Counted from the stretch's first letter, positions 24,107 to 33,464 are shown. The stretch: 52,573 nucleotides of DNA from Cytophagales bacterium (GCA_016124425.1 WGNT01000085.1:1-52573), one strand, 5' to 3'. The notes: generated from the letters alone by a model not told the origin. Made by a program: numbers and translations.

Positions 24107-26521
24107 TTAGAAGGGATATCCGATACCTATGTTAAAGACCTGCTGTCCCCTCTCGCCAAGCGGCTTTTCAAGGGTGATATTGTCCAGAATAAACCGTTCT
24201 CCTTCAGGGCGGGCGGGATCATATGCTTTGATCCCCATATCTAACCTCAAAACCAAAAACTCGAAATCCATCCGGAGCCCTACTCCTGTACCTACCGCCA
24301 ACTCTTTGTAAAAACGATCCACTCGAAATTCCGTTCCCTCGCGGCTTGGATCTACTTCAAAATTCCATGTATTGCCGGCATCGACGAAAACGGCCCCGTC
24401 GAAGTAGCCGAATAATTTTCTTCGGTATTCAAACATGGCTTCAAGCAGGATTTCACCGGGTTGCTCAAAGCGGTAGTCGAATGTCCCGTCTTCGCGTAAG
24501 TCGGGGGTAAATGATCCTGGCCCTAGACGCCGTGGCTGCCAGGCACGGATGCTTGTACTTCCCCCTGCGAAGAAATACTTTTCATAGGGAAGCACTCCGC
24601 CACTTATTCCGTAGGGTTTTGCAAGGCCTACGTTGATCCTATAGGCCAGTGTACTCCGGTTATTGATCGGTAAGTACCTTCTGAAGTCTGATTGAAATTT
24701 AAAGAACTGGAAATAATTCAGGCTTCTATTTTCCGTTTGTGACGGATTCAGTAGGTTTAAGGTAGTGCCTCCGCTTTCAACAAAAATCCGCCATAGTGAT
24801 GCTTGATTTTTCTGATAAAGTCCATATTGGTTAAAATTGATGATGACCTGTCCGGATATGCTGCTGACAAACGAAGGTAAAAATGAATTAATCAAGTTAT
24901 TGCCCTGACTCTGAAGTTCTTCAAGCCGTTCTTGGAACAGCGGATCAAGAGAAGAGCGGATTAAATTGGCATCAAGTAGATTTACGGAAAACTGTTGCCT
25001 AAGATTTCTTGTGGCCCAAGTGTAGGCCAGAATGGTATTTAGTGCGTCTCGAATATATTCTGGTCTGTTTACATAGCTATATCCAAGGAGCGCCCGGGTT
25101 CTTGGGTTGTACCGGCCAAACTTTTCCAAGGTCCCGAAGTTGAAAGGAATCAAAAACTGGGGAAAGATCACAGATCCGGATGCACTGAGCTCCCTGCTTC
25201 GGTAAACGCCTCCTTCCGTCGTTGCGGACGCCACGCCTTCTAAGCCGGCACGAAAATTAAATTCAAAGATCTCCAGCCCCCGGAATAAATTGCGGTTTCT
25301 GAGTGAGTGGCTAAAGAATGGCCCTGGTAGCTGCTCGGTCACGCTTGCTCCCAACTGATTAGTGATCTGAAACTTCTGATTGGGTCTGGTAAATATCTTC
25401 GTTGCGAGGGAATTCCCCAAGGTGTCAAACGATACATTGATGATCCTGAAAACATCTAAGTTCGCAAGCTGACGCTGCGTTTCGATTACGTCGTTGCGAT
25501 TGTATAAATCACCTTTATGGAGAAAAATACGCGAGTTGATAATCCGCTCCGCATAGCGGTCCCTATACATTTTATAATGTACGCCTTCAAAACTTCTATT
25601 GATTTCTTCATCTCGAATCGCATCAGACGGGCTGGAGATCGTCACTGAGATGGAGTCTATGGTATATATGGGATGTGATCTACCGGATGCCGGCAGGCGT
25701 ATGAACTTTTCTATGGCAACGGTCTTTGCGATCGTGTCTTTAAATACATTAAACTCAACGTACGACTTTGAAAACATATAATATCCCTGATCCTTCAGGA
25801 TGTCCTCTACCCGTTGTCTTTCCCTGGAAAGATCATTCTGGGCGTAACGATTACCACTTTTAAGAAAGGACTGCTCGGCATGGGTAGTGATTTCTTTCAG
25901 AATAGTGCTATCGGCAGTCTGAACGTAAACACTATCAATGACATAAGGGCTTTTCTCTTCAATCTGATACGTTACAAAGGCCTTTTTCTTTTTTTTAACC
26001 ACCGATACGCCGGTAGTAGCATCGAAAAACCCGTTATTTTTCAAGTAGAATTCAATCTGACGAACTGACTCTGCCGTGACAGCACTATCGTAGATTACCC
26101 TAGGGTTTCCGGTTCGCATGAACCAGTTTCCATAGGTTATTTTTTTTTCAAGTGTGGCCAGATTAGAAACGACCTCATTGTAACGGCGTACCAACTTCCT
26201 GTTGTCGTTTTGATCCATCCTCGCTTGAAGTTCTTTCCGCTCCTCTTCCCAAGATTCCTTTTTGGCGAGTAGTTTCTCTTTGTCGTAAGAAAGCTGCCCA
26301 AACTGGTAAAGAAAGACGCCGGGCGAAAAATTAAAAACGGGAATACGTGTGTTTGGTTTCTGCTGAACCAAGTTCTTAATCGCGTCTAAATCAGTGTTTT
26401 TTACACCTGTTATTTCAATGTCATATAAGATGGACTGTGACTCCGGAAGTTTCCGGGTCAAAGAGCATCCCGAAGTAAAAAGGATTGATACTATAATATA
26501 TATATATTTGAATTTATTCAC
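24107..26521 (-). CDS. tamL: TamL-like outer-membrane assembly lipoprotein (BamA/TamA superfamily)
   Basis: This 804-residue protein has an N-terminal signal with lipobox (FTSGC, Cys19), then POTRA-type alpha/beta repeats up to about residue 400, and a C-terminal 16-strand Omp85/D15 barrel that ends in an aromatic residue (GIGYPF). The LF-barrel signature RAWQPRRLGPGS and the final barrel strand are present. TamA homologues that carry a lipid anchor are called TamL in Bacteroidota. They are thought to help insert outer-membrane proteins with TamB. No tamB is in this window. The start is a GTG; no ATG is in a better place. It is divergent from the SpoU gene with only 17 bases between start codons. 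Confidence 0.88.
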   Translation of the reverse strand: MNKFKYIYIIVSILFTSGCSLTRKLPESQSILYDIEITGVKNTDLDAIKNLVQQKPNTRIPVFNFSPGVFLYQFGQLSYDKEKLLAKKESWEEERKELQARMDQNDNRKLVRRYNEVVSNLATLEKKITYGNWFMRTGNPRVIYDSAVTAESVRQIEFYLKNNGFFDATTGVSVVKKKKKAFVTYQIEEKSPYVIDSVYVQTADSTILKEITTHAEQSFLKSGNRYAQNDLSRERQRVEDILKDQGYYMFSKSYVEFNVFKDTIAKTVAIEKFIRLPASGRSHPIYTIDSISVTISSPSDAIRDEEINRSFEGVHYKMYRDRYAERIINSRIFLHKGDLYNRNDVIETQRQLANLDVFRIINVSFDTLGNSLATKIFTRPNQKFQITNQLGASVTEQLPGPFFSHSLRNRNLFRGLEIFEFNFRAGLEGVASATTEGGVYRSRELSASGSVIFPQFLIPFNFGTLEKFGRYNPRTRALLGYSYVNRPEYIRDALNTILAYTWATRNLRQQFSVNLLDANLIRSSLDPLFQERLEELQSQGNNLINSFLPSFVSSISGQVIINFNQYGLYQKNQASLWRIFVESGGTTLNLLNPSQTENRSLNYFQFFKFQSDFRRYLPINNRSTLAYRINVGLAKPYGISGGVLPYEKYFFAGGSTSIRAWQPRRLGPGSFTPDLREDGTFDYRFEQPGEILLEAMFEYRRKLFGYFDGAVFVDAGNTWNFEVDPSREGTEFRVDRFYKELAVGTGVGLRMDFEFLVLRLDMGIKAYDPARPEGERFILDNITLEKPLGERGQQVFNIGIGYPF
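26503..26510 (+). promoter_or_regulatory. Candidate promoter element for the SpoU gene, inside the tamL 5' end
   Basis: The plus strand reads TATATTTG, matching TAnnTTTG, 29 bases before the methyltransferase ATG. It lies inside the first codons of the divergent tamL gene. A TTG occurs 15 bases upstream rather than the usual 19 or so. Confidence 0.35.
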
Positions 26522-26538
26522 TTCAACATCTCCGGCTA

Positions 26539-27297
26539 ATGCTAAGCAAAAATACGCTTAAGTTTATTAAATCCTTGCACCAAAAAAAATTCCGTAAGCA
26601 AGAGCAGGCTTTTTTTGTAGAAGGGTCAAAGAATGTAACGGAATTACTTCAATCAGATTTTGAAACCACCCATTTATTGTTCACTCCCAAATTCGGAGCT
26701 AATTATATGGACTTACTCAAGGGTTATTCCGGTGATCTGATTGAAGTAAGTGAACAGGTATTAGAAGGTCTCGGAGCTTTCAAATCCAACGGTGATGCGT
26801 TGGCTGTGGCAAAGATTAAGAAGGAAGAGGCTTTTCAGGTGGGTAGGGGAGACTTGTGTCTTGCACTTGATGACATCCGGGATCCGGGGAATTTGGGTAC
26901 GATTATCAGAGTCGCCGATTGGTACGGAATTTCTAAAATTGTGCTATCTACACAGACGACTGACGTATATAACCCGAAGGTTTTACAGGCTAGTATGGGA
27001 TCGTTTACACGGGTTCAATTTTTTCATAAGCAACTATCAACCTTTTTGGAGAACAACCCAGGACTGCCGGTATATGGGGCTTTTTTAGAGGGTGCGAACG
27101 TTCATAATGCCAGCCTCACGCCGGATGGAATTATTGTTATGGGCAACGAATCCCAGGGAATATCGTCGCATCTATCGCGTTTCATTACCCACAAAATCAC
27201 CATACCTTCTTTTGGCGCAGCTGAATCACTTAACGTCGCGGTTGCCACAGCAGTCATTTGTGATAATTTCCGAAGACAGCGCTGCTCAAAGGAATGA
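26539..27297 (+). CDS. TrmH/SpoU-family RNA 2'-O-methyltransferase
   Basis: This 252-residue protein is a SPOUT-class RNA 2'-O-ribose methyltransferase. The knotted SAM-binding site is marked by GNLGTIIRVADWYG, by VMGNESQGIS and by the final IPSFGAAESLNVAVATAV segment, which are the three SpoU motifs. An N-terminal substrate-binding domain covers about residues 1-90. The RNA target (rRNA or tRNA) cannot be read from the sequence. It is a lone gene; its 3' end overlaps the convergent transporter gene by 12 bases. Confidence 0.92.
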   Translation: MLSKNTLKFIKSLHQKKFRKQEQAFFVEGSKNVTELLQSDFETTHLLFTPKFGANYMDLLKGYSGDLIEVSEQVLEGLGAFKSNGDALAVAKIKKEEAFQVGRGDLCLALDDIRDPGNLGTIIRVADWYGISKIVLSTQTTDVYNPKVLQASMGSFTRVQFFHKQLSTFLENNPGLPVYGAFLEGANVHNASLTPDGIIVMGNESQGISSHLSRFITHKITIPSFGAAESLNVAVATAVICDNFRRQRCSKE

Positions 27298-28089
27298 CGT
27301 ATCCTTTGCGGCCTCTTCGGTAAGCTGAAGCGAAAGGTTCTCACCCAGGTATCGGTCAATAAGGCCATGCCCTAAATACAAAACCGGTGTCAAAAGTATC
27401 GCCACACCGAACTTATACACGTAATTGACAATCCCTACCGCAATCACCTGCTCTACGGACCAGTTGCCGAAAATATAGAAGGCGATTCCCAGAACCACAA
27501 AAGAGTCCACGAATTGGGAGACAAAGGTAGACCCTGTTGCTCGTAGCCAAATCATCTTAGGGCCGGTGATCTTGCGAAGTTTTTGAAACACGTACACATC
27601 AAGGAGCTGACCCACTAAAAATGCCACCAAAGAACCGATTATTATCCCTAAACCCTGTCGGAAGATGGTATCGAATGCATAATCAATATTGAAAGGATTT
27701 CCGTCCGGATCTTGGGAATTTACCTCTAGCCAAAACCCCGCGGGAGTTAGCTCGGTGACCAAAAAAATGATAATGAACACGTAGCCAATGAAAATGGCCG
27801 TGATGAAGCTAATGATGCGGACACCTTTTTTACCGAAATATTCATTGATAATATCAGTAGTAATAAATACGATAGGCCAGATAACCGCTCCTGCGGTAAG
27901 GTTAAAATCGAGGACATAATCGTCAAAGAACACCCAATTTACAGGTTGAAAGCCGAGTGTTAATTCACCGGAAAAAATTTTCACACCAATGATTTCTGCC
28001 AGGATGGCATTAGTCAGGAAGATTCCCGATAGGATAATAAACAAGTTTGTTTTTTTCGATTGGTAAACTTTTACGGCTTTTTCCATCAT
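27286..28089 (-). CDS. yhhQ: Queuosine-precursor transporter (YhhQ/VUT family)
   Basis: This 267-residue membrane protein belongs to the VUT_1/YhhQ family, which imports queuosine precursors such as preQ0 or preQ1. It has about six membrane helices, with the conserved AVIWPIVFITTDIINEYFGKK segment and RATGSTFVSQFVDS near the C-terminus. The start overlaps the rnz stop as ATGA, so the two are co-translated. The pairing with RNase Z suggests a tRNA-maturation theme, but this may be chance. Confidence 0.9.
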   Translation of the reverse strand: MMEKAVKVYQSKKTNLFIILSGIFLTNAILAEIIGVKIFSGELTLGFQPVNWVFFDDYVLDFNLTAGAVIWPIVFITTDIINEYFGKKGVRIISFITAIFIGYVFIIIFLVTELTPAGFWLEVNSQDPDGNPFNIDYAFDTIFRQGLGIIIGSLVAFLVGQLLDVYVFQKLRKITGPKMIWLRATGSTFVSQFVDSFVVLGIAFYIFGNWSVEQVIAVGIVNYVYKFGVAILLTPVLYLGHGLIDRYLGENLSLQLTEEAAKDTSFL

Positions 28090-29003
28090 TGAATGCTATA
28101 AGATTGTCCCTCTTCGCTTAATAGCGTTTGACTGAATACTTCCCGGGCTTCCAGGAGCAAAGGTTCTAGATCGATGTACCTACCTGAATAGTGACCTATT
28201 AATAGCGTCTTCACTCCGGCTTTTATGGCAATTAATCCAGCTTGCTGGGCCGTACTATGCATGGTCGATCGCGCACGATCTAACTCAGACTCCATAAATG
28301 TAGCCTCGTGATAAAGCAGATCAGCATCTTCGATGTAAGGAATCAGGGTGAGGTCAAAGCAGGTATCCGAGCAATACGCATATTTTCTCGGTGCCAGTGT
28401 TGGGTGACAAAATTCGGCCTGACTGTATAACAGATTTCCCTTTCCATCATATACATCTTTACCTTGAAGAAGCTGGTGAATATACACGATATCGAGTTTC
28501 TTCTCTTGGATTTTTTCTTTTATTAGCTTAATCGGTCGGTTTTTTTCTTCGAATGAGAAACCGGTACAGGGTATCCGATGTTTAAGCGGAAAGCTATAAA
28601 TCCGGATATTATCTAACTCAAGCAATAAATTTTTCCCCGACGGGATTGTTTCTTTAAAGTAGATGGGGAATTTTAAAAAAGTAGCGGCATACTTCAATTG
28701 GATCGTAATGATCTCATCGAGACCTTTTGGTCCATAGATGTGCAGGGGACGGACTCGGTTATTGAGATGGAAAGTAGATATAAGGCCCATCAACCCGAGG
28801 TAATGGTCACCGTGTAGGTGTGAGATAAAAATATGGTCGATCCGGGAATATTTGACCTTAAACCGTTTTAACTGATGTTGTGTGGCTTCTCCACAATCGA
28901 CCAAAAAAGAAATCCTCCCAAATTCGACGAACTGGGAGGTCTGATTTCTTCCATGGGCAGGGACGGCAGAATTAGCGCCTAAAATAGTGACCTGAAATTC
29001 CAA
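28086..29003 (-). CDS. rnz: Ribonuclease Z (TTG start)
   Basis: Ribonuclease Z trims the 3' trailer of tRNA precursors. The 305-residue protein has the metallo-beta-lactamase site SHLHGDHYLG with His62, His64, Asp66 and His67, then FPLKHRIPCTGF, the CSDTC segment, HEATF and GHYSGRY. I start it at the TTG at 29003, which gives the usual EFQVTILGANSAVP beginning and a normal length. That TTG is one base after the STAS gene stop. The open frame can be extended 36 bases to another TTG inside the STAS gene, but that adds unconserved charged residues. Confidence 0.93.
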   Translation of the reverse strand: MEFQVTILGANSAVPAHGRNQTSQFVEFGRISFLVDCGEATQHQLKRFKVKYSRIDHIFISHLHGDHYLGLMGLISTFHLNNRVRPLHIYGPKGLDEIITIQLKYAATFLKFPIYFKETIPSGKNLLLELDNIRIYSFPLKHRIPCTGFSFEEKNRPIKLIKEKIQEKKLDIVYIHQLLQGKDVYDGKGNLLYSQAEFCHPTLAPRKYAYCSDTCFDLTLIPYIEDADLLYHEATFMESELDRARSTMHSTAQQAGLIAIKAGVKTLLIGHYSGRYIDLEPLLLEAREVFSQTLLSEEGQSYSIQ

Positions 29004-29004
29004 A

Positions 29005-29385
29005 TTAGTCCAGATCTTCTTCCTCTTCTCCGTTATCAATCTCGTGGATGAAAATAGCCTCGGCCGCTTCTTCCAATCCGTCTACTACCTTCAATACTTT
29101 GTCAAGCATCGATATTTTGATCAATTTCATAACGTGATCCTGTGGAGAGGCAATCACAAAAATACCCCCTTCTTCACCAAAGGCGCGGTTACCTACCAAT
29201 AATGCACTTAGCCCACTCGAATCAGTATACTTCACCTGACTCATATCTAAAATTAAATTTGTGTATCCTTCCGCATGTACAGTTAGTAGTTCGGATTTTA
29301 ATTGTGGAGAAATCCCCGTATCAAGTTTATCTTCAAGTAGTGTGAAGATAACATACTGTTCTTTTTTATCTACCGTATATTTCAT
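29005..29385 (-). CDS. STAS-domain anti-sigma factor antagonist-like protein
   Basis: This 126-residue protein is almost entirely a STAS domain. The phosphorylatable serine motif DSSG is at residues 55-58, in the TDSSGLSALLVG loop. Such proteins act as anti-anti-sigma switches or partners in two-component-like control. No anti-sigma kinase or sigma factor is nearby. The C-terminus is a highly acidic tail (EIDNGEEEEDLD). It is followed at once by rnz and the transporter, so the three seem to form one operon with a promoter candidate at 29417-29424. Confidence 0.9.
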   Translation of the reverse strand: MKYTVDKKEQYVIFTLLEDKLDTGISPQLKSELLTVHAEGYTNLILDMSQVKYTDSSGLSALLVGNRAFGEEGGIFVIASPQDHVMKLIKISMLDKVLKVVDGLEEAAEAIFIHEIDNGEEEEDLD

Positions 29386-29416
29386 ATCAGTTAACTAGTT
29401 AGCTTTCGAGCACATG

Positions 29417-29424
29417 CAAATGTA
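29417..29424 (-). promoter_or_regulatory. Candidate Bacteroidota -7 promoter element for STAS-rnz-yhhQ
   Basis: The minus strand reads TACATTTG, an exact TAnnTTTG match, ending 32 bases upstream of the STAS gene start codon. No clear -33 TTG is seen. Confidence 0.45.
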
Positions 29425-29431
29425 CAAAAAT

Positions 29432-30367
29432 TCACCTATTTGCTTCTATTGAATGTTTAATCCTTTCCTCCATGGATTCAGTGGATCGCTTTTCAAAGGG
29501 TTTGCCTGTAATTCGTTCAAAAAGTTCTATATATCTTTCCGAGATACTATGAATAATGTCCGGTGTCATTTCTGGGATTGTCTGGCCTTCTTTTCCCTGA
29601 AACCCGTTTTCAATCAACCATTGCCTGACAAACTCTTTTGAGAGTTGCTTTTGGGGCTCACCTTTTTGTTGACGCCCCTCATACCCTTCTGCATAGAAAT
29701 AGCGGGAAGAATCAGGGGTGTGTATCTCGTCAATAAGAAGAATTTTATCACCAAACTTGCCAAATTCATATTTGGTGTCCACGAGCAGCAGACCCTTTTC
29801 AAGCGCCATCTTGCTACCTACATCAAAGAGTTTCCTTGTGTAGCTTTCAAGTTGGGTATACTCCTGTTCTGACACGATTCCTTGCGCGATGATTTCCTCC
29901 CTGGAAATGTCTTCGTCATGTCCTTCAGCGGCTTTGGTCGTGGGAGTGATAATTGGTGTGGGTAATTTATCATTTTCCTTAAGGCCTTCAGGCAGCGTCA
30001 CACCGCAAAGTACCCGTATCCCTTCCCGATAAGTTCGCCAGGCATGTCCAGCTAGATAGCCTCGAATTACCATTTCCACCTTATATGGATTGCATTTCCA
30101 GCCGATCGTTACATTCGGATCAGGGGAATCGATAACCCAGTTGGGAACTACCTCCTTTGTAGCTGTTAAAAAATGAAAAGCAAGCTGATTTAGCACCTGA
30201 CCTTTGTAGGGGATAGGGTGGGGGAGTACCACGTCAAACGCAGAAATCCTATCCGAAGCGACGACAGCAAGCTTTTTGTCAAAGATGTAGACATCCCTAA
30301 CCTTACCTTTATAAAACCCGATCTGATCGGGAAATGTAAAATTTGTTTCTGATATACCTGAATTCAT
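29432..30367 (-). CDS. purC: Phosphoribosylaminoimidazole-succinocarboxamide synthase
   Basis: This 311-residue protein is PurC (SAICAR synthetase), which joins aspartate to carboxyaminoimidazole ribotide with ATP in purine synthesis. Family motifs: GKVRDVY near the N-terminus, [25 protein letters not shown], and [11 protein letters not shown] with [14 protein letters not shown]. The roughly 300-residue length is the longer form common in Bacteroidota and eukaryotes. It appears to be a single gene with its own promoter candidate. Confidence 0.96.
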   Translation of the reverse strand: MNSGISETNFTFPDQIGFYKGKVRDVYIFDKKLAVVASDRISAFDVVLPHPIPYKGQVLNQLAFHFLTATKEVVPNWVIDSPDPNVTIGWKCNPYKVEMVIRGYLAGHAWRTYREGIRVLCGVTLPEGLKENDKLPTPIITPTTKAAEGHDEDISREEIIAQGIVSEQEYTQLESYTRKLFDVGSKMALEKGLLLVDTKYEFGKFGDKILLIDEIHTPDSSRYFYAEGYEGRQQKGEPQKQLSKEFVRQWLIENGFQGKEGQTIPEMTPDIIHSISERYIELFERITGKPFEKRSTESMEERIKHSIEANR

Positions 30368-30388
30368 TGCCTAATTTGTTGCGAGCTG

Positions 30389-30396
30389 CAAAATTA
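30389..30396 (-). promoter_or_regulatory. Candidate Bacteroidota -7 promoter element for purC
   Basis: The minus strand reads TAATTTTG followed by CA, matching TAnnTTTG, 21 bases upstream of the purC start codon. No -33 TTG box is obvious. Confidence 0.42.
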
Positions 30397-30410
30397 ATAT
30401 TATTGGGGGG

Positions 30411-31589
30411 CTATTCGGGGTTAGACTCGGATTTGTTGATAACTTTTTCTTTCATCACCCTTCCCCGTTGATAGGTTCGCTCTATGACGACATTGCCTTC
30501 TTCCGTATGGCTTAGGTATCGTCCGTCAAGTTCCCCGTATTGGTACGGTATGATTTCCTTTATGGTGCCGGATGGAAAAAATGTCTTAGTTGGCCCATGC
30601 AGGGTTCCGTTTACAAAGAGGGATTTACGCAGCAAGTTGCCTTGTTCATCGAAGACCTCAATTTCCTGTGTTTGTCCTTTGGCGTTATGCACCTTACGGC
30701 TCTTGACCGCCCCGTTTTCATGATAGGCAATCACCTCTCCGACAGGCCGGCCCTTATTGAACATGGAAACCTCTGCAATCTGCCCGTCTTCTCTGTAGGT
30801 AATAAATTCCCCATGGGGGCGCCCTTTTATATACTGGCCTTTCTTTTCCACGTTCCCATTTTCATAATAAACTATTGATGGTCCATGCTTTACTCCACGC
30901 GCGTAAGAAATCTCGGAGAGAACGTTACCCTGAGGGGAATAGGTGACTTCAGCGCCTTCAAGGTTTCCGCTGCTATAGGTTGATTTTTGGATAAGTTTGC
31001 CTGAATCATCATATTGCAAACGTTCCCCTTCGTACAAGCCATTGTCGTAAACGGCTGATTCTGCTAGTATTCCACTAGCATAGTACTCCTTAAAGTTTCC
31101 GTGAGGTACGTTGTCCTTAAAGTGGGTTATGTTTCGTACGGTTCCTTCCTCATGATAGGCGATCACCTCCCCTGTGAGTACATCTTCTTTGTAGGTAGCT
31201 TTCTGTGCCAGTTCTCCCGATACATGCCAAGAAAAGGCTTCTCCTTCGCGTAAGTTATTTTGGTAGTTTATGATTCGAAGCGTATCCGTTGTTCCTGGGT
31301 ACAGGTAGATAAACGGGCCTTCTTTTTTTCCTTGGACGAGGTTCCCCGATTGAATAAGATTTCCGAAATTATCATAAACTTCATAAGGACCGTGGGGTTG
31401 GCCATTAACTAAAAAATAGGCTTCTTTTATCATTGACTCCTCATCGTCATAATACGTATATTCGCGCGTCTGCCCATATACTGCTGCGGAAATACCTGAC
31501 AAATATACTGTGAGAAAAAGTAACAACCTCCGCGGCCAAACACTTCTGGGTGATTGTTTTATACACGTAGAATGATTGAACACAGGCAT
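30411..31589 (-). CDS. Exported MORN-like repeat protein
   Basis: This 392-residue protein has an N-terminal signal peptide (cut near VYGQ, about residue 40) and then about 13 copies of a 23-residue repeat. Each has a core like GxxxxYxxxG with paired strands, for example GPYEVYDNFGN and GEVIAYHEEGT. These are MORN-variant (antitoxin-YwqK-like) repeats found widely in Bacteroidota surface proteins. There is no enzymatic domain. It follows the thiolase gene by 27 bases on the same strand, so it may be expressed with it. Confidence 0.85.
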   Translation of the reverse strand: MPVFNHSTCIKQSPRSVWPRRLLLFLTVYLSGISAAVYGQTREYTYYDDEESMIKEAYFLVNGQPHGPYEVYDNFGNLIQSGNLVQGKKEGPFIYLYPGTTDTLRIINYQNNLREGEAFSWHVSGELAQKATYKEDVLTGEVIAYHEEGTVRNITHFKDNVPHGNFKEYYASGILAESAVYDNGLYEGERLQYDDSGKLIQKSTYSSGNLEGAEVTYSPQGNVLSEISYARGVKHGPSIVYYENGNVEKKGQYIKGRPHGEFITYREDGQIAEVSMFNKGRPVGEVIAYHENGAVKSRKVHNAKGQTQEIEVFDEQGNLLRKSLFVNGTLHGPTKTFFPSGTIKEIIPYQYGELDGRYLSHTEEGNVVIERTYQRGRVMKEKVINKSESNPE

Positions 31590-31616
31590 TGTCGGATAGT
31601 TGATAGATGATGTTGG

Positions 31617-32798
31617 CTAATTTACTCTTTCCAAAACGATTGCCGAAGCTCCTCCTCCTCCGTTGCAAATTCCCGCTACTCCAATTGTCCCGTTATTTGC
31701 TTTTAGCACGGAATACAACGTGTTGGTGATCCGGGCGCCGGAGCAGCCTAAGGGATGGCCCAAAGCAACTGCACCCCCAAATACGTTAAGCCTGTCCATT
31801 TCTAGTCCAAGCTGCCGTTGATTGGCGATGGCAACTGCTGCAAACGCTTCGTTTATTTCGTAATAATCTACTGAGTTGGCGGCAACTCCGGCGTTGTTGA
31901 GGGCTTTTGGGATGGCAAGTGAAGGCGCTGTGGTGAACCAAAGCGGGTCTGTGGCCGCATCAGCAAATCCAAGTATTCGCGCCAGAGGGGGAATACCCAT
32001 CGATTGTGCCTTCTTTTTGCTCATCAGAACCACTGCAGAAGCACCGTCATTTAGCGTTGACGCATTTGCTGCCGTTACCGTACCATCATTGGCAAACACA
32101 GGTTTTAATCCCCTTATTTTGCCAAAATCTACTTGGGTATATGCTTCATCTTCCGTTACCGTTACTACCTGTCCCTTTCTTCCTGGAACATCAACGGAAA
32201 TTACCTCGTCCTTAAATAAGCCGCCTTCCCAAGCTTTTGCCGCTCTAGTATAGGAGGAAATGGCATAATCGTCTTGTTCTTCCCGGCTTATGTCCATAGA
32301 CTTCGCGGTGTTGTCCGCACAATTACCCATTGGAAATCCATAATAGGCTTCCATTAGGCCGTCATGGGCTAGCCCATCTACTAATGAGCCATTTCCAAAG
32401 TTGTACCCGAACCGTGCTTTCGGGATGTAATAGGGCACGTTACTCATGCTTTCCATGCCTCCGGCCACTACGATATCTTGTTGGGCCGTCATGATGGATT
32501 GCGCAGCCAGCATGATGGCCTTCATACCCGACGCACACACCTTATTTACGGTCGTGCATGGCACTTCGTACTGCAATCCGGCACCAATAGCGGCCTGTCG
32601 GGCTGGGGCTTGCCCTAGGTTTGCTGATAAGACATTTCCCATGTAGACTTCTTGAATTTGATCAAAGGCAAGTCCAGATCGCCGTACAGCTGCTTCGATG
32701 GCTTTTGATCCCAATTCAATAGCCGACAGTGCGGATAAATCACCGCCGAAACTCCCAATCGGCGTCCTTGCCATCGAAACAATATATACTTCGTTCAT
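31617..32798 (-). CDS. Acetyl-CoA C-acetyltransferase (thiolase)
   Basis: This 393-residue thiolase condenses two acetyl-CoA molecules, or cleaves acetoacetyl-CoA in reverse. Catalytic residues are intact: Cys88 in VCASGMKAI, His348 in GHPLGCSG, and Cys378 in CNGGGGASA. Length matches the AtoB/PhaA family. It is the fourth gene in the minus-strand run that begins with the Bat-like genes, though a promoter may lie in the 42-base gap before it. The physiological direction cannot be read from sequence. Confidence 0.94.
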   Translation of the reverse strand: MNEVYIVSMARTPIGSFGGDLSALSAIELGSKAIEAAVRRSGLAFDQIQEVYMGNVLSANLGQAPARQAAIGAGLQYEVPCTTVNKVCASGMKAIMLAAQSIMTAQQDIVVAGGMESMSNVPYYIPKARFGYNFGNGSLVDGLAHDGLMEAYYGFPMGNCADNTAKSMDISREEQDDYAISSYTRAAKAWEGGLFKDEVISVDVPGRKGQVVTVTEDEAYTQVDFGKIRGLKPVFANDGTVTAANASTLNDGASAVVLMSKKKAQSMGIPPLARILGFADAATDPLWFTTAPSLAIPKALNNAGVAANSVDYYEINEAFAAVAIANQRQLGLEMDRLNVFGGAVALGHPLGCSGARITNTLYSVLKANNGTIGVAGICNGGGGASAIVLERVN

Positions 32799-32840
32799 GC
32801 TTATGTTGTTATGAAGCTACTTTCGTTCTAGTAGAGCCTA

Positions 32841-33464
32841 TCACCAGTCCGGTAATCCGCGGGGCGGTCGTTGTGTGGCCTTTCTTCGATTTTGTTGAAT
32901 GTATTGAAGCTCATTGCTGTTCATGGCATCAAGAATCTGAGCGGCTTGTTCGGGAGTGATGTTCATTTCCTGAAGACGTTTTCTGAGGTCTTCCAGCGAT
33001 TGTTCCCGCTCACTTAAATCACTTTCTTGACTGCTTGGCTCCTCGGTAGGTTCTTCCTGTTGGGATTTTTCCCCGCGCTTCTCCTCTGTGGCTTCAGACT
33101 CTTCTGCGCCATCCTCATCCGTCTGTTCTTCCCCTTCCCCTTCTTTCTGATCCTCACTTTTTTGGTCTTGTTTTTCCTGCTGATCAGACTGTTCTTCATT
33201 TTGTTGTTGCTGATCTTTTTTCTGCTGATCTTCTTGATCTTTTTGCAGTTTTTCCAGCAATGCATTTAGGCGTGGATCATTGGGGTATTTTTGGAGTCCT
33301 TCAGCAAGGATTTGACCGGTTCCCGGAATGTCTTCATTGACATACTGCCGCGCGGCCCGGTTAAAATAATCCGTCTCCGACTGCGACTGCGCGGAAACGG
33401 CTAAAAATACCGTCAATGGTATTACTAATGCTATGCATTTATTTATCATTGATTTCATTAACAT
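32841..33464 (-). CDS. BatC-like exported protein with acidic/Gln-rich linker
   Basis: This 207-residue protein has a signal peptide (ending near AVSAQSQ), a short TPR-like segment, and a highly charged Gln/Glu/Lys/Asp-rich linker at about residues 75-150. A C-terminal helical tail follows (EQAAQILDAMNSNE, ending in PPRGLPDW). That tail with an NxxExQ helix and a terminal Asp-Trp is what I know from BatC proteins of Bat operons. The start overlaps the upstream TPR gene by 26 bases; later Met codons at 33458 or 33449 would shorten the overlap. It should function with the VWA protein upstream. Confidence 0.72.
   Translation of the reverse strand: MLMKSMINKCIALVIPLTVFLAVSAQSQSETDYFNRAARQYVNEDIPGTGQILAEGLQKYPNDPRLNALLEKLQKDQEDQQKKDQQQQNEEQSDQQEKQDQKSEDQKEGEGEEQTDEDGAEESEATEEKRGEKSQQEEPTEEPSSQESDLSEREQSLEDLRKRLQEMNITPEQAAQILDAMNSNELQYIQQNRRKATQRPPRGLPDW

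Noticed and set aside
33027..33269. An 80-codon plus-strand frame that looks like a very hydrophobic membrane protein
   Set aside because: It is the antisense of the Gln/Glu/Lys-rich linker of the BatC-like gene. Codons for charged residues read backwards give Leu/Phe/Ile runs, so the hydrophobicity is an artefact.
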